DNA of 64,000 bases from the NCBI RefSeq assembly GCF_004337985.1, contig NC_043741.1:1213770-1277769 (forward strand). The letters run 5' to 3'. The notes beneath the pieces are model-generated. The model saw nothing but the letters and a program-made list of their open reading frames with translations, ran no database searches and was not told where the DNA came from. Below, piece after piece: positions 23,209-36,464 of this stretch. The position numbers were made by a program, and so were the translations under genes. Position 1 is the stretch's first letter; every line of letters begins with the position of its first letter. This stretch comes from Pyricularia pennisetigena. Its lineage: Eukaryota; Ascomycota; Sordariomycetes; Magnaporthales; Pyriculariaceae.

Positions 23209-24680
23209 ATGAATCTGCTGCTATCCGACGATTATCTGCTTCAAGATTATCCCGAAAACATTACCAATACCATCAGGTCCGGTCACGCAACATGTCTGCG
23301 CTTCAACCGCAAAGGCGACTACCTCGCCTCGGGGCGAGTAGACGGTGCCGTTGTGGTATGGGATCTTGATACTATGGGAGTGGCACGTAAGCTCAGAGGT
23401 CATTCTAAAAGCGTGACATCACTGAGTTGGTCAACCTGTGGGAGGTATCTACTTTCTGCGTGCCAGGGTTGGAAGGCAATCATTTGGGATCTTAGCAACG
23501 GGGCAAGGCATCGCGAAGTCCGCTTCAGGGCGCCCGTCTACATTGCAGAGTTCAATCCCCGCAATCCGTAAGTCGAAATCCGGGGCTTTCTCTTTTGCAC
23601 AAGTTCCAGTTGGCCATGCTAACTAGGACCAGTCTGCAGTTTGTCGCCTCGATCTTTGAGGACCAACCCGTGGTCGTTGACGCTACGAACCCCATAGACG
23701 TCAAACATATCCTGCCGTGCAAACCGAAGCGGCCGACTACCGACGACAGTGCCCTCAAAGAAAAATGGGCCAAGGAAGATGCCAAGCAGATGACAACGGT
23801 AGCCATATATGATTCCGCGGGCGATTACATCCTTGCTGGCACGAGCAAAGGCTGGCTCAACATCATCGATGCGAAAACTCATGAAGTCATTTTCTCCAAG
23901 AAGACTTGTGGGCTCGTCATAACGACGATGCGGCTTACACAGAACGGCAAAGTTCTTTTGCTAAACTCGCAAGACAGAATAATACGGACATTCCACATGC
24001 CCAATCTGGCGTCTGAGGATTTCGATCCGGACACGATACAGCTGGTGGACGAGCACAAATTTCAAGATGTGGTCAACAGGTTGCAGTGGAACCATGTGAC
24101 GTTCAGTGCGACAGGAGAATACGTCGCAGCATCGACCTACAACAATCATGAACTTTACATTTGGGAACGTAACCACGGCAGTTTGGTTCGCATGCTAGAG
24201 GGGACAAAAGAGGAGCAAGGGACCATCGAGTGGCATCCACATCGTGCAATGCTGGCTGCGTGCGGACTTGAGACTGGTAGGATCAATATCTGGTCCGTCA
24301 CAAGTCCACAGCGGTGGTCGGCCCTTGCGCCAGACTTTGTTGAGGTTGAGGAGAACGTACAGTACGTGGAGCGAGAAGATGAATTTGATATACTTGAGCA
24401 AGAGGAGATCGCCAAGAGAAGGTTGGACCTCGAGGATGACGACGTCGAGGTCTTGGCGATGCATATGAATGACGGCTACATTGGCGACGACACTACGTTT
24501 CAGGTTCCGATTCTATACAATTTGGGCGAGTCGGACAGTGAGGAGGAATTTGTCGCGGTGTCCACGGGCACGATGCGGCGTAGAAGCCCTGGTGACGGCG
24601 AGGGTGACGGTTCTGTAGATAATCGGTCGACAGCCAAAAAGGGAACGGCAGGGAAAGGCAGATCGAAGAAGAAAGGTTGA
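23209..24680 (+). CDS. SWD1: Swd1/RbBP5 WD40 subunit of COMPASS H3K4 methyltransferase
   Basis: Subunit of the Set1/COMPASS complex, which methylates histone H3 Lys4 in the nucleus (family knowledge). Exons 23209-23567 and 23633-24680 give 468 residues. WD40 repeats are visible at SGHATCLRFNRKGDYLASGR...VVVWDLD, LRGHSKSVTSLSW...AIIWDLS, TTVAIYDSAGDYILAGTSKG and WNHVTFSATGEYVAASTY...LYIWER, among others. The repeat region is followed by an acidic segment (DEFDILEQEEIAKRRLDLED) corresponding to the C-terminal arm of Swd1/RbBP5. The last 45 residues are Ser/Gly/Lys-rich and end GRSKKKG, a probable nuclear localisation region. Family length is normal. Confidence 0.9.
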
Positions 24681-25785
24681 TACTGGATGGCGATGTGGGT
24701 TGATCTCTCCACCAAATGTCGTAATAGAGCTGTCGGTTTGGTTTAGTCATGATGCACGCAGGGCAGGAGCATGGCCCAGAAAAAAAAAGGCGCAATTTTT
24801 ATGAACGGAAAAGAGAAAGGTTCAACTAAAATGTTACGGGACGTGGAATGTTAGCGAGAAGAAACACGTGCTTACATGGTAAATAATAAACAAAGTTTTA
24901 AATTGAAAAATCCAGCTTGGTTCCCGCAGTGAACCCTCCTCGCGCAGAGTTCGGCCGCGCCCTACAAGACACATTTGGCTTGCATGCCTGTTTTCGGGCG
25001 CGACGGGATCCAAGCCAGAAATTTGGCAATTTAGGTTACGCGACGGTACATGAAATTTCCCACGGTTCTCTCACAAACAATAGTGCATGACACGTACCTC
25101 GTGAGTAGTGCAGACAGAAGCAGTGAAGGGCCCCACCGCCAAGCGTCCTGCCCCATCTGAAAGAAAGGAGTGGCGCATTGTCCCAACTAGGCCTAGCGTT
25201 GGTCAGTCATCGAGGATTGGGGAATGGAAAAGAGACGTGAGCTTTTCTGGCTCGCCTTCACGTCGCCCTAGCCCCCAACCCATTTTTTTCCATATCGACG
25301 AACACGCCGCCCGCGTCGCACAACGGGCATCGCAACCGAAGAAAAGTCGTCGTCAATCGAGCGACTGATTGATATAACCGCATCCGTCGACTTTTTTTTC
25401 ACGCGCGCCGGGCGATCAACGCGACGCAGAGGCGGCAATACACCCATCGACTCGCTCCTCCGGGGAGCCTCCGTCGTGAACGGAAGGCCTTCGAGTACAT
25501 CGCGGCAGGCGAGCATCGCGCGACTGTTTCCCATCGATCAAGACTTGGCCGGCTCCATCATTCAAGCATTTGGATTTGGCGCGCTTTGTTTTTACTAATA
25601 ACCTGCATTTCTCTTTTTGACATCTCGCTCACTTTGGGTTGACCGCGACTTGAAAAAAAAAAACACGTAAAAAAACTACCAAAAAAAAATTCACGCCGAC
25701 ACCGATCGCGAACGCTCCCATCTCTTTTCATCTCCAAACTTCCAAGTCCGTCACACTCGGCTAATCGCCGATACCCTTCTTCATC
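24681..25785. promoter_or_regulatory. RPB1 upstream region
   Basis: About 1.1 kb without a credible gene. The last 250 bp contain A- and T-rich tracts and pyrimidine-rich sequence just before the RPB1 start, as is usual for strongly expressed fungal housekeeping genes. Two 86-88-codon frames (25108-25368 plus, 25268-25534 minus) look non-coding. Confidence 0.4.
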
Positions 25786-28700
25786 ATGGCGAACCTTATC
25801 TTTGCGCCATCGTCGGCGCCCCTCAAAACAATCGAGGAGATCCAGTTCGGTGTTCTTGCGCCCGAAGAGATCAAGAACATGAGTGTCGTACACGTACAAT
25901 ACCCCGATACTATGGACGAGACCCGAACAAAGCCACGAGAAGGTGGTCTCAACGATCCTCTGCTTGGTACGACAGATCGACAGTACAAGTGCAAGACGTG
26001 TAATAACGACATGAACAATTGTCCTGGTCATTTCGGTCACATCGAACTCGCAAAACCTGTTTATCATCCTGGATTCATCAACAAGACGAAAAAAATCTTA
26101 GAAATGGTTTGCCATCAGTGTAGCAAACTATTGTGTGATGAGGTTAGCGTGACCGTGGGATTCTGTGGCTTGCTGTCGCGGGTGCCTTAACGATCTTGCT
26201 AACTCCTGTTCTAGAACAATGACGAGCAATTTGCACAAGCTCTCCGGCTGCGAGACCCAAAGGCGCGATTTGCCATGGTGTGGAAAGCTTGTAAGGGCAA
26301 GAAGGTCTGCGAGATCGAAACTGGCGGTAAAGAGGAAAAGGATAGCATCGACACGGCAACTGGCATAGAAAAGATCCCACACGGTGGCTGTGGAAGTACG
26401 CATCCCGACATCCGGAAAAAGGCATTACAGCTTTACGCCAAGGTCGAGGAAGCCCGTGAGGAGGGTATGAAGAAGGAGGTCAAGGACAAGCTCATCACGC
26501 CCGAGCAGGCTCACCATATTCTCAAGCATATTCCGGAAGACGACCTGTGGAAGATGGGTCTGAACAAGGACTATGCCAGACCGGAATGGCTGATCGTCAC
26601 GGTTCTGCCCGTGCCACCTCCTCCTGTCAGACCGAGTATCTCTGTTGACGGTACGTCGCAGGGAATGCGTAGCGAGGATGATTTGACATACAAGCTTGGC
26701 GATATTATTCGCGCAAACGGCAACGTGAAGCAGGCCCATGCTGAAGGAGCCCCGAATCACATTTGCACCGAGTTTGAGGAGCTGCTTCAATACCATGTCG
26801 CCACATACATGGACAACGATATCGCATCCATTCCTCGATCTTTGCAGAAGAGCGGTCGCCCCATCAAATCAATTCGCGCCCGTCTAAAGGGTAAAGAAGG
26901 TCGTCTGCGAGGCAACTTGATGGGTAAGCGTGTGGACTTCTCTGCACGTACAGTCATCACGGGTGACGCCAACATCTCTCTCCATGAGGTCGGTGTTCCC
27001 AGGAGTATCGCTCGTACTTTGACCTATCCCGAGACAGTCACACCGCACAACATCGATCGTCTTCACCAGTACGTTGTCAATGGCCCGAATGAGCATCCTG
27101 GTGCCAAGTACATCGTCAGGACCGACGGTACGCGAATTGATCTCAGACACGTCAAGAACCGCGGCTCGACTCAGCTCGAGTATGGCCAGAAAGTTGAGCG
27201 TCATCTCCTGACGGGAGACTACATCATCTTCAATCGTCAGCCTTCACTGCACAAGGAATCCATGATGGGTCATCAAGTGCGGGTTATGCCCTACTCAACT
27301 TTCCGCCTTAACCTTTCGGTCACGTCGCCCTACAACGCCGATTTCGATGGTGACGAGATGAATTTGCACGTCCCGCAGACGGAGGAGACTCGAGCGGAGG
27401 TCAAGGAGCTGTGCATGGTGCCACTGAACATCGTGTCGCCCCAGCGAAACAGTCCACTTATGGGTATCGTCCAAGACACTTTGGCTGGTACGTACAAGCT
27501 ATGCCGTCGTGACGTTTTCCTCACAAAGGAAGCCGTAATGGACATTATGCTCTGGGTCCCCGATTGGGATGGCATCATTCCTCAGCCTGCTATCCTTCGT
27601 CCCAGGCCGAGATGGACCGGCAAGCAGATCATCAGCATGGTCATTCCCGACTTCGTGACCACTCACCAGGGTGGTGACTGGAACCCGTTAAACGATGATG
27701 CTCTACTGATCCAATCGGGTGAGCTCATGTTTGGACTTCTGACCAAGAAGAACGTGGGTGCTGCTTCTGGAGGTATTATCCACATTTGCTACAACGAGCA
27801 AGGCCCGGCAAGAGCCATGGCTTTCCTGAACGGTTGCCAAAGGGTTGTCAACTACTGGCTACTGCACAACGGTCACAGTATCGGCATCGGTGATACGATT
27901 CCTGACCCTGTGACCATTGAGAAAATTCAAGCCCACATCAATGAGCAGAAGGCTGAAGTCGCAGAGCTTACTGAACTCGCTACCACCAACAGGCTGGAGG
28001 CTCTTCCCGGTATGAACATCAGAGAGACGTTCGAAAGTAAAGTCTCCAAGGCGCTCAATACGGCCCGTGAAAAGGCCGGTACCACGACTGAGAAGAGTTT
28101 GAAGGACATCAACAACGCCGTTACCATGTCGCGGTCCGGATCCAAGGGTTCCTCGATCAACATTTCTCAAATGACTGCTCTGGTCGGTCAACAGATTGTC
28201 GAAGGCAAGCGTATTCCGTTCGGTTTCAAGTATCGGACGCTACCACACTTCACCAAGGACGACTTTTCACCCGAAGCCCGAGGCTTTGTAGAGAATTCGT
28301 ACCTTCGTGGCCTGACTCCTTCCGAGTTTTTCTTCCACGCTATGGCTGGTCGAGAGGGTCTTATCGATACAGCGGTCAAGACTGCCGAAACCGGGTACAT
28401 TCAACGACGTCTCGTCAAGGCGCTCGAGGACGTGGCTGCTAAATACGATGGAACTGTTCGCAATTCCCTAGGTGACATCATCCAGTTCATCTACGGAGAG
28501 GACGGTCTCGATGGTATGGCTATCGAAAAGCAGAAGATGGACCACCTCAACATTTCAAATGCGAAGTTCGACGGCATGTACAAGCTGGATGTCATGACCG
28601 AGACTCGTCCGCGCGAGCTCAGTGCTCTGGAGTACGGCAACGAAATCTTTGGCGATCCTGCTGTCCAGCAGCTTCTTGACGAGGAATACGAAGCCATCAA

Positions 28701-31266
28701 GGCAGACCGCCAGCTCGTTCGCGAGATCAACTACAAGAAGAAGGATGACAACGATATGCAGCTGCCTCTCAACGTGGCGCGTGTGATTGAGAACGCCAAG
28801 AAGCTTTTCAAGATTGACGACGCTCAGCGCAGTGACCTTCGGCCGCAGGATGTCATTCCTGTTGTCAAGGGTTTCTTGGAGCGCATGGTCGTTGTCCCGG
28901 GAGATGACCCCATCTCCAAGGAGGCGAACTACAACTCTTCAATCCTCTTCAAGGCACAGTTGCGCTCTCGACTGGCATTCAAGCGCTTGGCTGTTCGTGA
29001 GCGACTGAACCGCATCGCCTTTGACCACGTCATTGGTGAGATGGAGAGCAGGTGGCAACGGTCTTTCGTCAGCCCCGGCGAGATGGTTGGTGTTTTGGCC
29101 GCGCAGTCCATCGGTGAGCCTGCCACGCAGATGACGCTGAACACATTCCACTTTACTGGTATTTCGTCCAAGAACGTCACGCTGGGTGTGCCGCGTCTCA
29201 AGGAAATTCTCAACGTTTCAGCCGAGATCAAGACTCCTGGCATGGTGGTACGTCTTGATCCCAAGATATACCCTGACTTCAAGCAGGAGAACGCCAAGAC
29301 GCTCCGTAGTTTGGTAGAACACACCAATCTCCGTTCGGTGACCGCCATGACCGAGATTTACTACGACCCGGAGATCCAGACCACCACAATCGAGGAAGAT
29401 GCAGACATGCTCGAGGGACACTACCTCATTCCTGAGGAGCATCAGGACGAGCCCTCAAACCAATCGCGCTGGCTGTTGCGTCTCACCTTGGACCGTCAAA
29501 AGATGCTCGACAAGAACTTACACATTGAGGATGTAGCTGCCAGCATCAAGTCTGCGTACGCAAGTGACTTGGTCGTCGTCCACAGTGACAACAACGCTGA
29601 CGAGCAGGTCATTCGTATGCGTCACGTCATCAAGGGCGACGAAGAAGACAAGGATGGAAGGAACATCGAGTCCGACCAGATTCTCAAGCGCCTGGAAGAG
29701 CACATGCTTGACGGCCTAACCCTCAGAGGTATCAAGGGTATCGAGCGAGCTTTCTTGAACAAAGATACGAGGCTGGTTGTCAAGCCGGATGGATCTCTGC
29801 TCAACAGCAAGGATGCGCCCGAGTGCGAGGAATGGTACCTAGACACACAGGGCACGTCACTGCGCCAGGTTTTGTGCGTCGATGGTGTTGACAGCGTACG
29901 AACGCTCACCAACGACCTGTACCAAATCGTCGACCTGCTCGGTATTGAGGCAGCACGAACTGCGCTGCTGGCAGAGCTGACGCAGGTGCTTGCTTTCGAT
30001 GGTTCTTATGTCAACCATCGCCATCTTGCACTGTTGGTCGATGTCATGACGTACCGTGGCAGCATAGCAGCCGTCACGCGTCACGGTATCAACCGTGCGG
30101 ACACGGGAGCGCTGATGCGTTGTTCGTTCGAGGAGACTGTGGAGATTTTGCTCGAGGCAGCCGCCATCGGTGAACTGGATGACTGCCGTGGAATTTCAGA
30201 GAATGTTATGCTCGGTCAGCTGGCACCCATGGGCACGGGCGCGTTCGAAGTTCTGCTCGACCCCAAGATGCTCGAGACTGTCGTATCCAACAATGCGCGT
30301 ATGGGTCTGATGCCTGGCTTGACAGTCAAGGGCAGCTCTGCCGAGGGCGCTGCGACACCTTACGATACGGGCTCACCTATGGGTGACTCTGGATACAACC
30401 TAGGCATGGCTTCTCCTACCATGGGTAACTTCTCGCCCATCATGAGCGGAGGCTCTGATACCCCAACAGGCTTCGCAACCGAATATGGTGGCTTGGGCAT
30501 GAACCCTTACGGATCTGGCACCAGCCCCAGGCCAACCAGCCCCTTCAGCACCTCGCCCACTTCACCATTCAGTGTTGGATACGGCAGCTATTCGCCAACT
30601 TCGCCGATGGCTGGGTACTCTCCCACCTCGCCCATGATGGACGGCGGCCGCTACGGTGCTTCGTCTCCTTCGTTCAGCCCCTCATCGCCCTCGTTCCAGC
30701 CGACATCTCCCATCATGCGGCACGGTGCAGGCGACTCCATGGGCTACAGCCCTACCTCTCCGACTTATCAACCTGGCTCGCCGACTGGCGGCGACAATCA
30801 CTACTCCCCAACCTCGCCCGCTCAGTTCGGCGCCTCGCCCACCTCGCCTCTGTACTCACCTGCAAGCCCTAGCTTCTCGCCAGGAGGTGCCACATCCCCC
30901 ATGTACTATGTTGGCTCGCCACAGCACGCTTCTCCCACCTCACCAAACGCACACTACTCCCCCACAAGTCCGTCATTCCAGAGGTCGCCCGCACAGGCAT
31001 CGCCTACGAGCCCAGGGTCCTACTCGCCGACGGTAAGTCTAGGAAATGAATGGTTATAGATATGGCGATATATCATATACTGACACTGATCTCATTCTCA
31101 GTCTCCGTCGTTCTCGCCTAGATCCCCTGGGAGGAACAACCGCAATGGAGGCCAAGACTCATAGTATGTTCTGCCATGTGCTTGTCTGGCAATTTTGCTC
31201 TACATTCAACGCAGTATGCTAACGCCACGTAAATCCAGCTCGCCTACTTCTCCAAGCCATGATTAG
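25786..31266 (+). CDS. RPB1: RNA polymerase II largest subunit Rpb1
   Basis: Catalytic largest subunit of Pol II. Four exons (25786-26142, 26215-31032, 31102-31163, 31239-31266) give 1,754 residues. The clamp-core Zn site reads YKCKTCNNDMNNCPGHFGH (from residue 68). The active-site loop NADFDGDEMN places the Mg-binding aspartates at about 495, 497 and 499. The bridge-helix/trigger-loop area includes TQMTLNTFHFTG (about residue 1,090). The CTD begins near 30350 and is degenerate: only seven clear YSPTSP units plus many SPTSP/SPxSP variants. The two final introns fall inside heptads (YSPT^SPS and Y^SPTSPS), so the protein ends SPTSPSHD. A model that stops in exon 2 or at the in-frame TAG at 31162 would lose the final repeats. 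Confidence 0.97.
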
Positions 31267-32097
31267 ACGTAGTTGCAACCCTACATATCCTCCTTACCCT
31301 CTGTTGAATAATGTATAAGATTTGTTGGAGTTTCATGGGTGTTGAAAACCAACCCCAAAAGAATGTCTTCTTTTTTTCTTCTTTTTTTGCCCTTCCACTT
31401 TTTTGTCTTTCCAGAGCCAATCCCAATTTATGATTATATATTCTGCCGTCCATGAACCGATGCTCGGATGGTCATTAGACAGTGGGCAGATGTCCTAGTT
31501 CTTCTGCAAAGACTGCCACGGTCTTTTCAACTTTGAACTAGGAGGCGATAGTGATTCCCGAAAAGGGGGGGTTTGGAGGCAAACCCGATTCACACTAGAG
31601 TACTACTTGAGGAAGACGGACAAGATATGTGCAGAGGATGCAGTGAAACACACCGAGAACGAAACCAAGAGAAAAGAAGAAAAAAAGAAAGAAAAAAGAC
31701 AAAAAAAAAAAAAATTCAAATTCCCCAATCAACCCGAAGGTTGCAGCGCAGCCATGGTTTATTTTAATGTCGGGTTGGAGGTTTTAAAGAGAACACGGAA
31801 CTTGGAGGTGGAGTGGGAACGAAAAAAAAAAGCTAGATGCGAGCATTGCCTGGGGGGGTTTTGTTATTTTTCTTTTCTTCATTGACTGTCTGATCAACAT
31901 CTGATATCTTGATTGTGTGTATTTGATTGTCTTTCTTCTCCCCCCTTCTCCGTCTCTTGGTTTTTGTTCCTTTGTTCTCTTGTGTCTTGGGCAGGAAAAG
32001 ATTGACGACTTGACGGTGCCCAGGTACAAGATTTTTTCCTTTTTTCTTCTTCTTTATATTCGGGGACTTTCCTTTTTCTTGTCCGGGTTTTTTTTTT
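31267..32097. other. RPB1 3' region, homopurine-rich
   Basis: Contains RPB1's 3' untranslated region and A/G-rich DNA (about 31640-31715), then T/C-rich DNA up to the gap. No gene is seen. Confidence 0.55.
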
Positions 32098-32950
32098 NNN
32101 NNNNNNNNNNNNNNNNNNNNNNNNNNNNNNNNNNNNNNNNNNNNNNNNNNNNNNNNNNNNNNNNNNNNNNNNNNNNNNNNNNNNNNNNNNNNNNNNNNNN
32201 NNNNNNNNNNNNNNNNNNNNNNNNNNNNNNNNNNNNNNNNNNNNNNNNNNNNNNNNNNNNNNNNNNNNNNNNNNNNNNNNNNNNNNNNNNNNNNNNNNNN
32301 NNNNNNNNNNNNNNNNNNNNNNNNNNNNNNNNNNNNNNNNNNNNNNNNNNNNNNNNNNNNNNNNNNNNNNNNNNNNNNNNNNNNNNNNNNNNNNNNNNNN
32401 NNNNNNNNNNNNNNNNNNNNNNNNNNNNNNNNNNNNNNNNNNNNNNNNNNNNNNNNNNNNNNNNNNNNNNNNNNNNNNNNNNNNNNNNNNNNNNNNNNNN
32501 NNNNNNNNNNNNNNNNNNNNNNNNNNNNNNNNNNNNNNNNNNNNNNNNNNNNNNNNNNNNNNNNNNNNNNNNNNNNNNNNNNNNNNNNNNNNNNNNNNNN
32601 NNNNNNNNNNNNNNNNNNNNNNNNNNNNNNNNNNNNNNNNNNNNNNNNNNNNNNNNNNNNNNNNNNNNNNNNNNNNNNNNNNNNNNNNNNNNNNNNNNNN
32701 NNNNNNNNNNNNNNNNNNNNNNNNNNNNNNNNNNNNNNNNNNNNNNNNNNNNNNNNNNNNNNNNNNNNNNNNNNNNNNNNNNNNNNNNNNNNNNNNNNNN
32801 NNNNNNNNNNNNNNNNNNNNNNNNNNNNNNNNNNNNNNNNNNNNNNNNNNNNNNNNNNNNNNNNNNNNNNNNNNNNNNNNNNNNNNNNNNNNNNNNNNNN
32901 NNNNNNNNNNNNNNNNNNNNNNNNNNNNNNNNNNNNNNNNNNNNNNNNNN
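32098..32950. other. assembly gap (853 N)
   Basis: A run of N whose left edge is a T homopolymer. Its content is unknown. Confidence 0.99.
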
Positions 32951-33790
32951 CAGCCCGCGCAGGTGTTGCGAATCATGAGGTAGCTCTCGGGTGTGGACGC
33001 CCAGGGTAAAGGGGGGCAGCTGTCGAGCTATTTTTTCCTTGGAATGTCAGCCCCTCGGGAGGGGCGTGTGACGTTTTTACCCTATCTAAGTAGAGGTCGG
33101 TAACTAGACGTACATTCATATTCAGGATGATAATTTCAAGAAACATAGTTGTGGGCCATCCGGTGCAAAACTTCTGGCCTGCCATGCAGCTCATCACAGC
33201 TTGGGTATTACGGAGTGAAAGGTGGCCAGATATTGTTGTTTTTGTTATTGTTATTATTCTTGAAAAGTGAAGAGAGTAAAGATGAACATAATAAAAAGAG
33301 CTCAACGCTTGTCGTTAGGTGCTCGGAGAGTGACGGTCCGCGCGGCTGCGCTTAAGGTGAGGACGCAAACCAGGCCAACAAAAGCCCAGTCTTGGTATAG
33401 GAGACGCATATGTGTATGCAAGGTGGTGGATAGATAGATGGTCATTGAGAGGGGAAACTGATGAGATGGTGTACCGATGATGGAAACTAGCTTTGGTAAT
33501 TTGCCAGTCATGCAGGGGGTTCAGTCTGGCCAATGACGGTGTCACCTGGCTGGATATGAGCCTTCGAAACTTGTTTGTCTTGTAGTGTCCCGAGACTATG
33601 GATCCGATGACATTCCACGTCTCTCGCAAATTTGACTTCCATCTTGTCGGGAAGGTGGTATAGAAATGAGATGTATAGGGGGGAGAGGCCGAAAAAGTGG
33701 GTGATGAGATGGGTGTAGATCTAAGATGTGGAGGGACAAACAGGACGAGAAGATCACACCAAGACCTATTTGCCTGCAGCATACAGGTAG
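32951..33790. other. intergenic spacer after gap
   Basis: No supportable gene. A 159-codon minus frame at 33315-33794 has no protein-like composition. Confidence 0.45.
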
Positions 33791-34256
33791 TCACACTTCG
33801 AAGTGGGAAATGTAAACAGAGCCCAAGGTAACATTGGGCATCAGAGCCTTTCCTTCGTAGCCGTACTGGGGCCTAGACTCGCGGTTTCGGATGTGATGCT
33901 CGGGAGTATGGAACTCAAGAGTGCAGAAGCTCGGTAAGGCAGCACCCTTGCGAATACTCAAAGGGTAAGACAACTTACTTGGTGTATTAGGTCTAGACCC
34001 GTTTGGGAGACGAATTCGATGCCATGTTAGTCTAGTGAAAATCCAGATACATTTTCGCAGCAGGGATCGTGGAAACAAAACGTTGATCTAACCTTTGTTG
34101 GGAAGGCTTCGTCAGGCAGGCATAGCTGCCATTCCAAGCGATATCAAGAGGTACCTGGCAAGTAAGGTAGGTAACATTTACATATCTTCTGAAGACCTGA
34201 GCGGGATTTTTGACCGCATCAAATTCCACATATTCCAAGGAAGTAGAGTCAGTCAT
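33791..34256 (-). CDS. candidate small protein, unknown function
   Basis: Two exons (34093-34256, 33791-33992) encode a possible 121-residue protein. The 100-bp intron has donor GTTAGA, a perfect ACTAAC branch motif and acceptor GGTCTAG, and joins the two frames in phase (QQ|RPNTPSKLSYPL). The C-terminal part (TLEFHTPEHHIRNRESRPQY, then GYEGKALMPNVTLGSVY) has protein-like composition. There is no signal peptide at the chosen Met. A further upstream exon is possible: another frame just before it reads MDSSLDEHVGVSASWATTG and ends at a GTAACC donor-like site near 34286. I do not recognise a family. A decayed gene fragment is the main alternative. Confidence 0.35.
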
Positions 34257-36430
34257 CCGCGTTCACGGAGGCCCAGCAAGGGGGGTTACTGACGGAGAGC
34301 CAGTTGTTGCCCAAGAGGCAGAGACTCCGACGTGTTCATCCAAGGAAGAATCCATTCGCAGCTCCACAGCGCGGTAGATTGTTCCAGTGATGTTGCTCTG
34401 TTGCCGTTGTTGGGCGCCTCTGCGCGGCTAGGCGGTGTAAGTCGTCCAATGCCTCACATCCCATTGGCCTTGACGTATAACCGGGGACTTGATATACCAA
34501 GACGCCAACACGAAAATGGACATCCATCTTGGGTCGTGACAGCTAGCGCGTCGTGATTTCCTACCTTTTGTGGTAGCTCTCCTCACAGCAGCAATCAAAG
34601 TCGATCTGCACACCTCGTCTCCATCGCCGGTGATTGACTGATGCTGCCGTCTCTCATTTCGGAGGCGTTGGAGGCGCTTAAAAAATGCAAAGCCCGTCAC
34701 ACTGGCCTGGGCGGTTAATATGCAACCTGACCTGCAGCCCTAGTTCGAGTGAGCAATGGGGGAGAGCTTGTTCGGTTGGAACAACTTAATAACTCATAAG
34801 GCAGTAGCCGCGACTTTGTCCAATCAGACCACTTTGCCCACCTCCTCTACAGCCTGCCAACCAAGTAAACATTGGATGACAAGGATGCAGCGCGGCTCCG
34901 AACGGTCGGGTGAGTCTTTGGAGGGACCCGCCCAATAGAAACCCTGCGACCAATCTTTTGGCCCAGTCTTGCTACTGCGCTCATCCGTCATCAAAATTCC
35001 TGATGCAAACCTCCAATAGGAAATCTCGAGCGCGAACAACGGCCGGCCGGCAACTATGCAATCATATGCTGCGCAAAAAGACCGCCATGAACTGGACTTT
35101 CTGATCTTCTTGGTTCTTGTGCGACCATCCCATTGGTCGTTGTTTGGTATGTGCCGACGTGCAACCTCGTCTTACAAAGGACGAGTCGGAGTTATACTTC
35201 CTATGTGGAGAAAAGCCAAGAGAACAAGAAGGAGGACAAGTTGATTTGACCGAGCAAAAGAACAAACGGCAAGTATTCCCGTTACGACTAACAGATCGCT
35301 TATGTCGCTTATGTCGCTTGGGCCGTTTACGTCGCCTGGCCAAGCGCCACAGCTTCATTCTTCCAACCGTTGTTGGCGTAGTCTCCGAGGTCTTCGGTCT
35401 AAGGTCATCTCAAGTGACACCATCCTCACATAGCAGCGTTACATGGTGCCTTGGTGCTGCCACGAAGATGCATCGAGCAAACGTAAGAGGAGGACAGAGC
35501 ACGGAGAAAGGGAGCGTACCTCATCTTGGTATACGCCGGAACCCAAAACATGCTTGTCTTCCCGACGCGGCAAGTGTGTTCAACATGAGCACACCATGAA
35601 CTGCAGATACTGGCCCACCCCCCGCATCACTTGTGATGTGCGCAGCCTTCCCATCATCTCAGAACTCGAAGTGAATTTTATCGGTAACAGACTGGCTAGG
35701 CGCACGCCACATCTTCGTGAGCCTGTCAATGCTTTGCAAGGTCGGACGGAACGTGAATAATTGCAGCTGACGAGGACCTGAATGTGACCAAGGTAGTATT
35801 GACCCACCCTGCAATAGAAAAAAGAAAGGGAAAAAGAACGCACGCACGCATGCATGCGTGCATAGCATAGTCACCATCAATAATGGTCTTGCCCAGTGGC
35901 CAAAAGAGCAAACAAAGTTCACAGTCGTAGCGTGAATGCTGGTCAAACCGGTTGGCTGTATGCATGGCATTAATCATGTTTGTCGATTTTTGTTTGCTTT
36001 GTGCTGTTCCGTGAGCCGTTCATGAGCGGGCACATGGCCTAGCCCCAAGTAACACCGCTATGTAGGCGAAACTGCCATTGGGGACACACAGGACTATCAC
36101 GGCAGTTGCAAACATGCCACCAGCCAGAAGGGATGGATTGCATATGATGTGCCGGGACGGATCGATAAGAATATGCTAGAGTGTGTTTGTTTCAAGACCG
36201 GGCTGTTTGTTGCGCGTGAGCCTTGTGAATGTGTACTGTATGTGTGCCTGGCTGAGTGTGTGGGTGGGTGCATCGGTACGGTCCTTTCCCCAGCAATCAT
36301 TGTACTTCCTACCAATGGATCACTGGTTGGGGGGGTGGCCAGCTACCTTTCAAGTACCTTACCCAGACAGGTTTTGAAGCCACCCTTCAGAGAGGTGCTT
36401 TGTTGGTTGATCACTGGAAAGAGCACCCAT

Positions 36431-36464
<34 letters not shown>

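Noticed and set aside
33315..33794. 159-codon minus frame
   Set aside because: Random-looking composition, and overlaps the 3' end of a better-supported small gene model.
35117..35599. 160-codon plus frame
   Set aside because: Includes a simple tandem (RLCRLCRLGRLRRL) from TATGTCGCT repeats; no domain and no neighbouring signals.
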